Shown here one piece after another: positions 49,969-59,235 of a stretch of 64,000 bases of DNA. The stretch is from positions 2,148,501-2,212,500 of the forward strand of contig NZ_CP011924.1 of assembly GCF_000238315.3 (NCBI RefSeq), read 5' to 3'. Position 1 is the stretch's first letter. Every line of letters starts with the position of its first letter. This DNA is from Pseudoalteromonas piscicida. GTDB taxonomy: Bacteria > Pseudomonadota > Gammaproteobacteria > Enterobacterales > Alteromonadaceae. The notes beneath the pieces are model-generated. The model saw only the letters and a list, made by a program, of their open reading frames with translations, did not search any database and was not told the DNA's origin. The translations under genes and the position numbers were made by a program.

Positions 49969-50862
49969 GTGAATGTAAAAAGCATTTCATTGGCTTTAAT
50001 AGTCGTGATAATTTGGGGGCTTAACTTTTCGGTCATTAAATTTGGCCTAGCAGAGTTGCCTCCTATTTTATTCTCAGGCTTGCGTTTTTTGGTAGTCGCG
50101 ATCCCTGCAGTATTCTTCATTCCTTTTCCTAAAACATCGGTATGGAACGTACTCGGGGTTGGTCTATTTTTAGGTGTGCTTAAGTTTAGCTTGCTGTTTA
50201 TTGCGATGGAATCGAATGCATCAGCCGGCATTGCTTCTTTGCTGCTACAAGCCCAAGTCATTTTCACGATTTTGCTAAGTGTTTTATTGTTAAAGGAAAC
50301 CATGAATCGCTTTCAAGTGGTGGGAATTAGCATCGCAACGTTTGGCTTTAGCTTGTTTTTTATCAACTCGTCTGGGTCAACGACAATATTGGGCGCGGTG
50401 CTCATTCTATTCGCAGCATTATTTTGGTCGTTTTCAAATCTCATTATGAAGCGCCTGCAAGACGTTAATTTACTCCATTTTATTGTTTGGGTAAGCCTAG
50501 TGCCGCCATTGCCACTTTTTACACTATCTTATTTTATTGAAACTGACGCACCATTGACCTTACTACTAAACACCACAACACAGTCTTGGCTATCCATTGC
50601 CTATGTGGGTTATATCTCGACACTGATTGCATTCACAATATGGGGTTGGCTACTTAAAAATCACAAGGCCGCGGCAGTCACGCCTTTTGCTTTATTAATC
50701 CCTATTGTCGGCATTGTAGGTTCAGCCTTATTACTTAATGAGCAATTGATGTTAATGGAAGCCGTTGGGGGCAGTTTTATCTTATGTGGCTTAACGATTT
50801 CTGTTACAGGTGCTCGGATAAGCAAAATATTTAGAAAACCCCAGGCCGAGGCTATACCCTAA
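49969..50862 (+). CDS. EamA-family exporter
   Basis: Drug/metabolite transporter of about 297 residues with ten membrane helices in two EamA repeats (about 5-135 and 145-285). It resembles E. coli EamA/YdeD, which exports cysteine-pathway metabolites (WGLNFSVIKFGL near the start, GLRFLVVAIPAVFF). I use GTG 49969, with GGAG ten bases before it; a TTG at 49960 sits too close to that site. Substrate not certain. Confidence 0.88.
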   Translation: MNVKSISLALIVVIIWGLNFSVIKFGLAELPPILFSGLRFLVVAIPAVFFIPFPKTSVWNVLGVGLFLGVLKFSLLFIAMESNASAGIASLLLQAQVIFTILLSVLLLKETMNRFQVVGISIATFGFSLFFINSSGSTTILGAVLILFAALFWSFSNLIMKRLQDVNLLHFIVWVSLVPPLPLFTLSYFIETDAPLTLLLNTTTQSWLSIAYVGYISTLIAFTIWGWLLKNHKAAAVTPFALLIPIVGIVGSALLLNEQLMLMEAVGGSFILCGLTISVTGARISKIFRKPQAEAIP

Positions 50863-50866
50863 ACGA

Positions 50867-50890
50867 TAAAGACCTCAACAGAGGTCTTTA
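50867..50890. terminator. Terminator between the EamA gene and the HDOD gene
   Basis: Ten-bp perfect stem TAAAGACCTC-AACA-GAGGTCTTTA between two convergent genes, with flanking A/T; it can serve both. Confidence 0.8.
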
Positions 50891-50937
50891 TATTCACGGG
50901 AAACAAAGGCGCTGAAACTGCATATTGAGTACAAGGA

Positions 50938-51777
50938 TTAAGCAAACATTGTTTTAACGTCTTCGAGTACATTCAAGTAAGTGTCATCAGCAAACATATT
51001 TACCTCTCTTATTACCCCTTTTTCTTCATACTGTTTTAGCGCTGCAGACTTATCCGATACCTGCAAAATACCTTCTACAATTGCACCAACACGAATAAAG
51101 TCGACATAACAAACATGTTCAGGCCGATAATTTGGATTTGCCCAGCTTTCTGCGACTTCAACAAACTCATCGGTGAATTCCCACTCTCGCATTATTGCCC
51201 CTCCAATTTTGCCGCCTAATTTCTGGATGGCATGGGCCAAAAAGCTCGGATTAGCAAACACTTCAGGATGGCGTTCGGCCTCCGTCAAAATAGGCAAAAC
51301 ACCGATATTAAACACCAAAGAAGCCAACGTGATTGTATCTTTGTTAAGCGAAGTGTGCTTATTGACGCGAAGATAAAAATCCATCGTTGTTATCGCTTGG
51401 CAAGCGACTTTTAGCGTTTTCTGCCAAGCTTTGTCCATGTATGTCTTGATGAGTTTGTTATTAGAAACAAATAACTGCTCCATTGCCATTGCAGTCGCTA
51501 TATTCTTGATTTGTCTGAGGTCGATACGAGTTACTGCTTGGTTTAAGGTGTTTACCTTCACCGAACGGCCCATAAAAGCGCTGTTGGCAACTTTGATCAT
51601 ACGTGCTGCAAGGGCTGGATCGTGAGAAATAACGTCCGCCATCTGCATCAAGTTAATTTCAGGGTCATCTGCCGCCTGCCTAACCCGCACTGCGATTTCA
51701 GGTAATGTCGGCAATACCAAGGTGTCGTTATTAATTCTGTCAGTTAGAATTGTGAGCAAAGCATTTTCTGTAGACAT
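50938..51777 (-). CDS. HDOD domain protein
   Basis: A 279-residue cytoplasmic protein with an HDOD domain (about 15-215), a metal-free relative of HD phosphohydrolases. Features: LPTLPEIAVRVRQAADDPE, MADVISHDPALAARMIKVANS and LGGKIGGAIMREWEF. Such proteins act in cyclic-di-GMP or chemotaxis-linked signalling; the exact role here is unknown. The 393-base gap upstream (51778-52170) is AT-rich and holds the promoters of this gene and the divergent peptidase; I see no other gene in it. Confidence 0.88.
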   Translation of the reverse strand: MSTENALLTILTDRINNDTLVLPTLPEIAVRVRQAADDPEINLMQMADVISHDPALAARMIKVANSAFMGRSVKVNTLNQAVTRIDLRQIKNIATAMAMEQLFVSNNKLIKTYMDKAWQKTLKVACQAITTMDFYLRVNKHTSLNKDTITLASLVFNIGVLPILTEAERHPEVFANPSFLAHAIQKLGGKIGGAIMREWEFTDEFVEVAESWANPNYRPEHVCYVDFIRVGAIVEGILQVSDKSAALKQYEEKGVIREVNMFADDTYLNVLEDVKTMFA

Positions 51778-52170
51778 GAAACCAAATCCCTTAATAACTG
51801 AATAAAAGACCCGACTACAAGCGTAAGCTTATGGCAAAAGTAAGCACTTGCTTGCTAGAGGTCACACTGCTGATTTTTAGTATCTATGACGTAAGTATTG
51901 TCTAACTTTCGGATAAAGTTAAGAAAATCTAAAAAAATAATATTTTATTTATATACCCTAAATAATTAGCAAGTTAGAATTCAAGACATATAGTACTTTG
52001 TGGCAAACTTTGCCGCAAAAATACTGAAAATGACCCACAGCTGGACACAAATGATGACCTTTCACGTTAACAGCGGCTTGCATACCACATGCTAATCTAA
52101 GTTAACTAAGTATTGTGATACAAAATCGTGTAAGGTGATCACCACAGAATTAAGACAACAAGGGAGCATT

Positions 52171-53871
52171 ATGAAACACTCAATGATTTCGGTTGCAATC
52201 GCGCTTGCAACAGGCCTCACTCTAACAGGCTGCTCTGAGCCATCAACCTCTTCAGAGAAACCTAGTGCACAAACTGAGCAAGCACAAGCTGATACTAAAC
52301 AATCAGGCTATAAGCTCGTTAATGCATCTCAAGACCGGCTAGATATTTATACCCCAGTAACGCTAGAAACAGACTTAAGTCACTTAAACGATAACCAGAA
52401 AAAGATGTTAGCTTTACTCATCGACGCTTCGGTTATTATGGATGATTTATTTTGGCAGCAAGCATTCGGCGAAGACAAAGCAACATTCCTAAGCAAAATC
52501 TCAGACGAAAAAGTACGCCAATTCGCGGACATTAACTATGGCCCTTGGGATCGTTTAAATGGCGACCAAGTTTTTCTTTCTGGCTTTGAAGAAAAAGCAC
52601 TGGGTGCAGAATTTTATCCAAGCGACATCACCAAAGACGAGCTAAATAACGCCGATGTAAAAGATAAAACAGGACTGTATTCTGTTATCCGCCGCGATGA
52701 AAACGGCAAGTTATACAGCACTTCTTACTCATCCGCGTATAAAGCAGAATTGGATAAAGCCGCAGAGCTTTTACGCCAAGCAAGTAAACTGGCACAAGAC
52801 AAAGAGTTTGCAAACTACTTAAACTTGCGCGCAGATGCATTAGTCAATAATAGCTACCAAGCGTCTGATTTCGCTTGGATGGACATGAAGAATAACCCAA
52901 TTGATGTGGTGATTGGTCCAATTGAAACCTATGAAGACCAGCTATTTGGCTATCGCGCCGCTTTTGAGTCTTACGTTCTGGTTAAAGACTTAGCGTGGAG
53001 TGAGCGTCTCGCTAAATTTGCCGCTTTCTTACCTGAGCTACAAACCGGCTTGCCTGTTGATGATAAATATAAGCAAGAAGTACCAGGCTCTGATGCCGAC
53101 CTAAACGCATATGACGTCATTTATTATGCAGGCCACTCAAACGCTGGTAGTAAAACCATTGCGATTAACCTGCCAAATGACGAAGAGGTGCAACTCCAAA
53201 AAGGTACACGTCGCCTACAGCTTAAAAACGCCATGCGCGCAAAATTCGATAAGATCTTAGTACCAATTGCTGACCAACTTATCGTCCCTGAGCAACGTAA
53301 GCACATCACCTTTGATGCTTTCTTTGCTAATACCATGTTCCATGAGGTGGCCCATGGTCTAGGCATTAAAAATACCATTACAGGTAAAGGCACTGTGCGC
53401 CAGTCACTACAGGAACACGCCAGTGCACTTGAAGAAGGTAAAGCCGATATCCTAGGTCTATACATGGTCGAGCAACTACTTAAAAAAGGCGAGATTACCG
53501 AAGGTACACTTGAGGATTACTACATCACCTTTATGGCTGGTATCTTCCGCTCAGTACGTTTTGGCGCATCCAGTGCACATGGTAAAGCGAACATGATCCG
53601 CTTTAACTTCTTTAAAGAAGAAGGCGCGTTTTCTAAGAACACGGACGGTCTATATCAAGTGAATATGGAAAAGATGGGCGCAGCGATGGAGAAACTGTCT
53701 AACCTTATCCTAACGCTACAAGGTGACGGCGACTATCAAAAAGTAGACCAACTGATCGCTACACACGGCGATATCAAAGCGGAACTACAAAAAGATCTAG
53801 ATAAGCTTTCCAAAGCGAACATTCCTGTTGATGTTACCTTTAAGCAAGGTAAGCAGGTGCTAGGACTGTAA
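52171..53871 (+). CDS. M49-like zinc metallopeptidase lipoprotein
   Basis: A 566-residue probable lipoprotein (lipobox LTGC, Cys at about 21) with a low-complexity Ser/Glu/Gln linker. The C-terminal half has the metal site H391-E-V-A-H395 (FHEVAHGLG) and, 30 residues on, E421-E-G-K-A-D426, the second motif of dipeptidyl peptidase III (M49)-like enzymes. Family M49 usually has HELLGH, so this belongs to the divergent bacterial branch; the peptidase activity is likely but untested. The start at ATG 52171 has AAGGGAG upstream; a GTG at 52135 would destroy the signal peptide. It stands alone. Confidence 0.85.
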   Translation: MKHSMISVAIALATGLTLTGCSEPSTSSEKPSAQTEQAQADTKQSGYKLVNASQDRLDIYTPVTLETDLSHLNDNQKKMLALLIDASVIMDDLFWQQAFGEDKATFLSKISDEKVRQFADINYGPWDRLNGDQVFLSGFEEKALGAEFYPSDITKDELNNADVKDKTGLYSVIRRDENGKLYSTSYSSAYKAELDKAAELLRQASKLAQDKEFANYLNLRADALVNNSYQASDFAWMDMKNNPIDVVIGPIETYEDQLFGYRAAFESYVLVKDLAWSERLAKFAAFLPELQTGLPVDDKYKQEVPGSDADLNAYDVIYYAGHSNAGSKTIAINLPNDEEVQLQKGTRRLQLKNAMRAKFDKILVPIADQLIVPEQRKHITFDAFFANTMFHEVAHGLGIKNTITGKGTVRQSLQEHASALEEGKADILGLYMVEQLLKKGEITEGTLEDYYITFMAGIFRSVRFGASSAHGKANMIRFNFFKEEGAFSKNTDGLYQVNMEKMGAAMEKLSNLILTLQGDGDYQKVDQLIATHGDIKAELQKDLDKLSKANIPVDVTFKQGKQVLGL

Positions 53872-53880
53872 TTACCGAGC

Positions 53881-53910
53881 ACACCATGGTAGTGCTTACT
53901 ACCATGGTGT
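53881..53910. terminator. Terminator between the M49-like gene and the small lipoprotein gene
   Basis: Twelve-bp perfect stem ACACCATGGTAG / CTACCATGGTGT with a 6-base loop between convergent genes, followed by AATTAAT. Long stem, weak T run. Confidence 0.75.
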
Positions 53911-53918
53911 AATTAATC

Positions 53919-54200
53919 CTAGATACAATAATCTTTGATTTCTCTTTGGTGTTTTTTGATGGCTTTTGTGGCTTTGTCAGATTTAGCAATCGCTAAATTT
54001 ACTTTCGCATCATCGCATTTGTCTTGTAGCTCTTTGCGCATCAAATAGTTTTGATCTTGCTGTTGCTGCACCAACCCTTCCACACCACTATATTCAGTTC
54101 TGGATTCTGGTTCACGATCTTTTTGATAAGGCTCTGGCACAGTCGCCTTACAGGCGGATAATAATGATACTGCCAAAATAACAACTAAACTTTTATTCAT
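53919..54200 (-). CDS. Small lipoprotein, unknown function
   Basis: A 93-residue predicted lipoprotein: MNKSLVVILAVSLLSAC with lipobox LSAC, Cys at 17. The mature part is charged and helical (QQQQDQNYLMRKELQDKCDD then AKSDKATKAIKKHQREIKDY) with two further Cys. The start at 54200 has AAGGAG upstream; the ATG at 54236 does not suit a signal peptide. Family not recognised. Confidence 0.75.
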   Translation of the reverse strand: MNKSLVVILAVSLLSACKATVPEPYQKDREPESRTEYSGVEGLVQQQQDQNYLMRKELQDKCDDAKVNLAIAKSDKATKAIKKHQREIKDYCI

Positions 54201-54336
54201 ATCGCGTACTCCTTGATTTAAAACGGCAAAAGTCAATTTCAGTTATAACAGTCCCAGATATAAACACAAAACACGTAGAGCTAAAAAGTTTGTAAAGCGC
54301 TTGATGTGTTTACAGTCTTATGGCCTTTTTGAGGCT

Positions 54337-54729
54337 TTAAGCAAAACTCGCTTTTAGCTGCTCAACTTCCTCATCACTATAAGGTTTTGCTGGATAGAGT
54401 CCCCATACGGGTTTTGGCCATGCAATATCAGTTTTAAATCGTGCGATGTGGTGCACATGTAGTTGCGGCACCATATTACCAAGCGCAGCCACATTTAATT
54501 TATCTGGGGTAAAGGTGTCTTGTAACAAACGACTCAGCTTGGCTGATTCTTGCCAAAATTGAACTTGCTGCGACTCAGGTAAATCAATAATTTCTTTCGC
54601 GCCCACAACCCTAGGTACTAAGATAAACCAAGGGTATTGTGAGTCATTCATTAACAATACGCTACACAGCGGCCACTCGGTAATTAAGATACAGTCTCGT
54701 TGTAATTCTTTAGCTAATTCAAATGACAT
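54337..54729 (-). CDS. HIT family (histidine triad) hydrolase
   Basis: A 130-residue cytoplasmic HIT-fold protein. The catalytic stretch reads PQLHVHHIARFKTD, a form common in this subgroup of gammaproteobacterial HIT proteins, and the C-terminal PVWGLYPAKPYSDEE is also typical. Acts on nucleoside phosphoramidates or dinucleotides; substrate unknown. Divergent from the DPP IV-like gene, 112 bases away. Confidence 0.88.
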   Translation of the reverse strand: MSFELAKELQRDCILITEWPLCSVLLMNDSQYPWFILVPRVVGAKEIIDLPESQQVQFWQESAKLSRLLQDTFTPDKLNVAALGNMVPQLHVHHIARFKTDIAWPKPVWGLYPAKPYSDEEVEQLKASFA

Positions 54730-54841
54730 AGTGAAACTCTTTAAATCCTATTTACTCGGCACTCTATCCGAATTTGTTGCTATTGCAAAGCGGCTTCATT
54801 ACCATCCGATCAGACTTTAAAAATATAACAAGGTGGCTACC

Positions 54842-57073
54842 GTGCACTCTCGCATTAAACACTACACCATCGCCCTTCCGTTAGCGCTTGCCTCTGTCAC
54901 CGTTAGCGCAGAGCAACTAACGCTAGAGCGACTTTTTGACGACCCGTCCCTTTCAGGTAAAGCGCCTGTAAAACTGCAATTTTCTCCTGACGGTTCTCGT
55001 GTTACTTATCTTCAAGGTAAAAAAGAAGACTATAACCGTTACGACCTTTGGGAATACAATCTAAAAGACAATACCAACCGCTTGTTGGTAGATTCTGCGG
55101 CGCTATTTTCTGGCCCAGAGAACCTCTCAGATGAAGAAAAAGCACGTCGTGAGCGTCAACGTATTTTTGGCCGTGGTATTTTAGAATACAAATGGTCAAA
55201 AGATGGCAAAGCGCTACTTTTCCCACTCAATGGCGACTTGTACTACTATGAAATCGCTTCTGGTAAGAGCAAGAAACTAACGGAAACGGAAGCATTCGAA
55301 ACCGACGCTCGCTTCTCACCAAAAGGTAACTTTGTTTCTTTTATTCGTGAGCAAAACCTCTATGCCATTGACCTTAAATCGGGTAAAGAAACGCAATTAA
55401 CTAAAGACGGCGGTGGCGTAATTAAAAACGGCATGGCTGAGTTCGTTGCTCAAGAAGAGATGAGCCGTATGACGGGCTATTGGTGGTCGGGTGATGAGCA
55501 ACAAATCGCCTTCACACGCATTGATGAAAGCCCTGTTCAAGAAGCCATTCGTAACGAAATCTATGCCGAAGAGGTCAAGTTATTCAATCAACGCTATCCA
55601 TATACGGGTACTGCTAACGTTGAAATTGAACTGGGTGTTGTAAAGATCAATGACCAAAAGGTGGATTGGATTGATTTAGGCGACGATAAAGATATCTATA
55701 TTGCCCGTGCAAATTGGTTAAAAGACAACAAAACATTGTCCTACCAGTGGCAAAATCGCTCACAGCAAAAACTGGAACTGCGCTTTTACGATACTAAAAG
55801 CAAAAAGCAGCAGGTTGCCCTGACCGAAACCAGTGATACTTGGATTAACCTACACTTTGACCTTGAATTCTTAAAGGACAAAAAGCATTTCGTTTGGGCA
55901 TCTGAGCGCGATGGCTTTAAACACCTTTACCTGTACAGAACCAATGGCCAACTTGTGCGCCAAATCACTAAAGGCGATTGGATTGTTGAAAGTCTTCAGG
56001 GCATTGATGAGAAAAAAGGTATCGTATACTTCTCCGGCCGCAAAGACACGCCGCTCGAAAGCCACCTATACAGCGTACCACTTTTTAAAGATGGCGATGC
56101 AAAACGTATTACCGAAAAAGGCAGCTATCACAGTGTTGTACTGGCAAAAGATAACCGTACCTTTATCGATAAAAGCTCTTCTGTAAACCGTCCACCAGCC
56201 GTTGCGCTACGCAAAGTGAATGGTGACTTTGTGACTTGGCTTGAAGAAAATGCGCTGAATAACGAACATCCGTTAACGCCTTATTTGAGCAATCTAGCCA
56301 CGCCAGAATATGGCACGCTTAAAGCGGAAGATGGTCAAACCATGTATTACCGCTTATTTAAGCCAGCAAAGCTTGAAACCGGTAAGAAATATCCGGTTAT
56401 TGTGAACGTGTATGGCGGACCTCATGCACAACGCGTGACCAACAGCTGGCGTAGCAAAAACTTGTATTTCCAATATCTTGCACAACAAGGTTATGTGATT
56501 TTCCAATTAGATAACCGAGGTTCATACAACCGTGGTAAAAAGTTTGAAGATCCAATCTACAAGCACTTAGGTGTAGTGGAAGTGGCTGACCAAATTAAAG
56601 GCGTTGAGTTCTTACGTACACTAGAGTACGTCGACCCTGAGCGTATCGGTATTTATGGTCACAGCTATGGTGGTTATATGGCGCTGATGACAATGTTTAA
56701 AGCAGGCGACTACTTTAAAGCTGGTGTCTCTGGTGCGCCAGTAACAGATTGGGCTCTATATGACACGCATTATACTGAGCGTTACTTAGGTCACCCAGAT
56801 ACAAATGCTAAGGGCTATGAGCAAAGCGCGGTATTCCCTTATGCTGATGGACTAAAAGGCCCGCTGATGATTTATCACGGTATGGCGGACGATAACGTAC
56901 TATTTACCCATGCAACGAAACTATTTAAGCAGTTGCAGGACGAGGTTAAGCCATTTGAAATGATGACTTATCCAGGCTCGAAGCACAGCTTACGTGGCAA
57001 AAAAGTACAAACCCACTTGCATCAAACTATTACTGACTTCTTTAATCGTCATTTTGACGTTGAAGCTAAGTAA
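54842..57073 (+). CDS. S9 family peptidase (dipeptidyl peptidase IV type)
   Basis: A 743-residue secreted or periplasmic serine peptidase that removes N-terminal dipeptides, often X-Pro. Signal peptide 1-24 (ending TVSAEQ); beta-propeller (about 45-490, many KGNFVSFIREQ-like blades); alpha/beta-hydrolase domain from about 500. The catalytic Ser608 lies in YGHSYGGYM, Asp in GMADDNVLF and His in GSKHSLRG. I use GTG 54842, preceded by AAGGTGG; an earlier GTG at 54833 lies inside that site. Fits the protein-scavenging life of marine bacteria. Confidence 0.93.
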   Translation: MHSRIKHYTIALPLALASVTVSAEQLTLERLFDDPSLSGKAPVKLQFSPDGSRVTYLQGKKEDYNRYDLWEYNLKDNTNRLLVDSAALFSGPENLSDEEKARRERQRIFGRGILEYKWSKDGKALLFPLNGDLYYYEIASGKSKKLTETEAFETDARFSPKGNFVSFIREQNLYAIDLKSGKETQLTKDGGGVIKNGMAEFVAQEEMSRMTGYWWSGDEQQIAFTRIDESPVQEAIRNEIYAEEVKLFNQRYPYTGTANVEIELGVVKINDQKVDWIDLGDDKDIYIARANWLKDNKTLSYQWQNRSQQKLELRFYDTKSKKQQVALTETSDTWINLHFDLEFLKDKKHFVWASERDGFKHLYLYRTNGQLVRQITKGDWIVESLQGIDEKKGIVYFSGRKDTPLESHLYSVPLFKDGDAKRITEKGSYHSVVLAKDNRTFIDKSSSVNRPPAVALRKVNGDFVTWLEENALNNEHPLTPYLSNLATPEYGTLKAEDGQTMYYRLFKPAKLETGKKYPVIVNVYGGPHAQRVTNSWRSKNLYFQYLAQQGYVIFQLDNRGSYNRGKKFEDPIYKHLGVVEVADQIKGVEFLRTLEYVDPERIGIYGHSYGGYMALMTMFKAGDYFKAGVSGAPVTDWALYDTHYTERYLGHPDTNAKGYEQSAVFPYADGLKGPLMIYHGMADDNVLFTHATKLFKQLQDEVKPFEMMTYPGSKHSLRGKKVQTHLHQTITDFFNRHFDVEAK

Positions 57074-57083
57074 GCACTTAATA

Positions 57084-57115
57084 GCGCCCAGCTTCCTATG
57101 AGCTGGGCGCTTCTT
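57084..57115 (+). terminator. Rho-independent terminator of the S9 peptidase gene
   Basis: Ten-bp stem GCGCCCAGCT / AGCTGGGCGC with a 7-base loop, followed by a T-rich tail, 11 bases after the stop. Confidence 0.9.
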
Positions 57116-57201
57116 CTTTTCTCTACATTTTGTTCTAGTCCATTGGTCTAATTGTTTATTCTTCAAGACTAAGAAAAACTGAAATTATTGTTCTATCCAA
57201 G

Positions 57202-57368
57202 TTATATATCAATTGCATTAAGTAAATGAGCTATTTGAAGCGGAGAAATAGCTTTAGTAGCAAGGCAAAAATTTTGCTATTTAGTTGTTCTAAATGAGAA
57301 ATTTTAACGAAGCTAATATGGTATTTCACCCTTCAAATTGGTTGGAGAATGAACGCAATTGGTATTAC
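57202..57368. repeat. MITE-like palindromic repeat element
   Basis: About 165 bases with near-perfect ends: ATATCAATTGC (57206-57216) and GCAATTGGTAT (57355-57365) are inverted copies (10 of 11). The arms continue as an imperfect palindrome (ATTTGAAG ... GAAATA on the left, TATTTCAC ... CTTCAAAT on the right), and the centre has small palindromes (CAAAAATTTTG; ATTTAG/CTAAAT). No coding capacity. The AATACCAATTG-type ends are, as I recall, common in Pseudoalteromonas intergenic repeats; copy number cannot be checked here. It occupies most of the 374-base gap before the chemoreceptor gene. Confidence 0.6.
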
Positions 57369-57447
57369 TACTAAGATTAATTAGTATGAATTGATGAGGC
57401 GTTTTCGCTTCTACTTTCAATAATAAAAACGACATAAGGATTGCGTT

Positions 57448-59088
57448 ATGTCCAAACAGTTTTTTCGAAATCTCACCATTTTCCAGCGCCTCGCGTTACT
57501 TATCATTGTCGTTATTATCGGCGTTATCCTTCAAAGCGCAGTAAGCTTATCGCAACAGTATGATGCTCTCGAAAAGCAGCAATATCATAAAACTCAAAAC
57601 CTTGTTGAAAATACCTATAGTTTAGTGGCTTACTTTCATCAACAATATGTATCTGGGAAACTCCCAGAGGCGCAAGCGAAATCCGCAGCCCTTGATGCCG
57701 TTGCCGCTTTACGATACGAAGGTAATAATTACTTCTGGATCAACGACTATCATCCTAAAATGGTGATGCACCCATTTAAAAGCGAGCTCAACGGCAAAGA
57801 TCTCAGCCAATCAAAAGATCCCAGCGGCAAACGCTTATTCGTTGAAATGGTGCAAGTGGCAGAAAAAAGTGGTGCGGGATTTGTTCCCTACCTTTGGCCA
57901 AAGCCCGGTAAAGAAGCTCCTGTCGAAAAAATATCTTACGTCAAAGCGTTTACACCTTGGGGCTGGATCATCGGCTCCGGTGTGTACCTCGACACTATCG
58001 AAGCTGAGTTTGCACATATTCGAAATTTGCTATTAATAGAGATGGCGGTGCTTATTATTTTGCTATTCCCATTTAGTGCAATCATAGGTAAGAGCATCAT
58101 CACCCCCATTCAACAAGCCAAAGACATGATGAAAGATATCGCTCAAGGCGAAGGCGATTTGACTCGACAACTCGACGAAAGCGGTAAAGATGAGATAACC
58201 GCGCTTGCCAAGTACTTTAACTTATATACTGAAAAGATGCGTCATTCCATCGCGACAGTGGCCCATAACGCCAAGGAAGTGGAAACACTGGCCAATCAGG
58301 TAAAAGCGGCTGGTGAAGAGAATCTTGCATTTATTGAGTCACAAAATGACAATAGTCGCCAAGTAGCTACTGCTGCTGAACAAATGACCATGCAAGTTCG
58401 TGAGATCAGTAGCAATGCAGACACTGCAGAGCATTCCGCCGCAGACGCACGTAATTACAGTGAAAAAGGCAAACAAACTATTTCTCAAACCATCGCCGCC
58501 ATTAAAAAGCTGTCGGAGCAAATTCAATCTGTGAGCGTGACCACAACGAGCCTTGCGCAAGAGAGTCAACATATAGGATCGGTGCTCGATGTTATTCGAG
58601 GTATTGCCGAACAAACTAATTTACTTGCATTAAACGCGGCAATAGAAGCCGCTCGAGCAGGTGAACAAGGACGAGGCTTTGCTGTTGTTGCAGATGAAGT
58701 ACGCACCCTTGCAAGTCGTACAGGTCAAAGCACAGATGAAATCCACAACATGATCGAGCGACTGCAAAAAGAAGCGCAGCAGGCCGTAGCAGCAGTTAAA
58801 ATTAGCCAACAAATCTCGGAGCAAACGGTTGAACAGGTACAGCTTGCCGATAACGCATTAACCGAAATTGAGCGCCTTATTGATGCGATCTCGGATATGA
58901 GTACCCACATCGCCAAAGCCACCGACGAGCAGAGTCTTGCAGCACAAGAAGTTAATGAGCGAATAGCTCAGCTTTCTGACTCCACCCATCACTCTTTGGA
59001 TACCACACATTCACTCAACAACACCAGTGAGCAACTCACACGAGCAAGTCACGAATTGAGTGACATAGTTAATCGCTTTAGAGTATGA
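57448..59088 (+). CDS. Methyl-accepting chemotaxis protein with single Cache domain
   Basis: A 546-residue chemoreceptor. Membrane helix 1 (about 14-32), periplasmic sCache_2 domain (about 38-190, with [16 protein letters not shown] and [15 protein letters not shown]), helix 2 (about 196-216), HAMP (about 217-270) and the cytoplasmic signalling hairpin with [20 protein letters not shown] (about 391-410), the CheA/CheW contact. sCache_2 receptors often bind small carboxylates such as lactate or pyruvate; the ligand is not known. Preceded by the palindromic repeat. Confidence 0.95.
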   Translation: MSKQFFRNLTIFQRLALLIIVVIIGVILQSAVSLSQQYDALEKQQYHKTQNLVENTYSLVAYFHQQYVSGKLPEAQAKSAALDAVAALRYEGNNYFWINDYHPKMVMHPFKSELNGKDLSQSKDPSGKRLFVEMVQVAEKSGAGFVPYLWPKPGKEAPVEKISYVKAFTPWGWIIGSGVYLDTIEAEFAHIRNLLLIEMAVLIILLFPFSAIIGKSIITPIQQAKDMMKDIAQGEGDLTRQLDESGKDEITALAKYFNLYTEKMRHSIATVAHNAKEVETLANQVKAAGEENLAFIESQNDNSRQVATAAEQMTMQVREISSNADTAEHSAADARNYSEKGKQTISQTIAAIKKLSEQIQSVSVTTTSLAQESQHIGSVLDVIRGIAEQTNLLALNAAIEAARAGEQGRGFAVVADEVRTLASRTGQSTDEIHNMIERLQKEAQQAVAAVKISQQISEQTVEQVQLADNALTEIERLIDAISDMSTHIAKATDEQSLAAQEVNERIAQLSDSTHHSLDTTHSLNNTSEQLTRASHELSDIVNRFRV

Positions 59089-59098
59089 TATCCACCTT

Positions 59099-59126
59099 GC
59101 AGAGCACCTGTCAGTGCTCTGCTTCT
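59099..59126 (+). terminator. Rho-independent terminator of the chemoreceptor gene
   Basis: Nine-bp stem GCAGAGCAC-CTGTCA-GTGCTCTGC followed by TTCTT, ten bases after the stop. Confidence 0.85.
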
Positions 59127-59235
59127 TGCCCAATAGATGATTGATATTCCTTATCTTGTCGATAAAAATAATCCGTGAGCGTCTAAGCTATTTTACCGCT
59201 ATATTGCCAATTTATTTGCTGAGCAAAAATAGCCC

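Noticed and set aside
49824..50303. 159-codon open frame on the minus strand beginning inside the EamA gene
   Set aside because: Most of it is antisense to the EamA gene, has no protein-like composition or ribosome binding site, and the non-overlapping part is intergenic.
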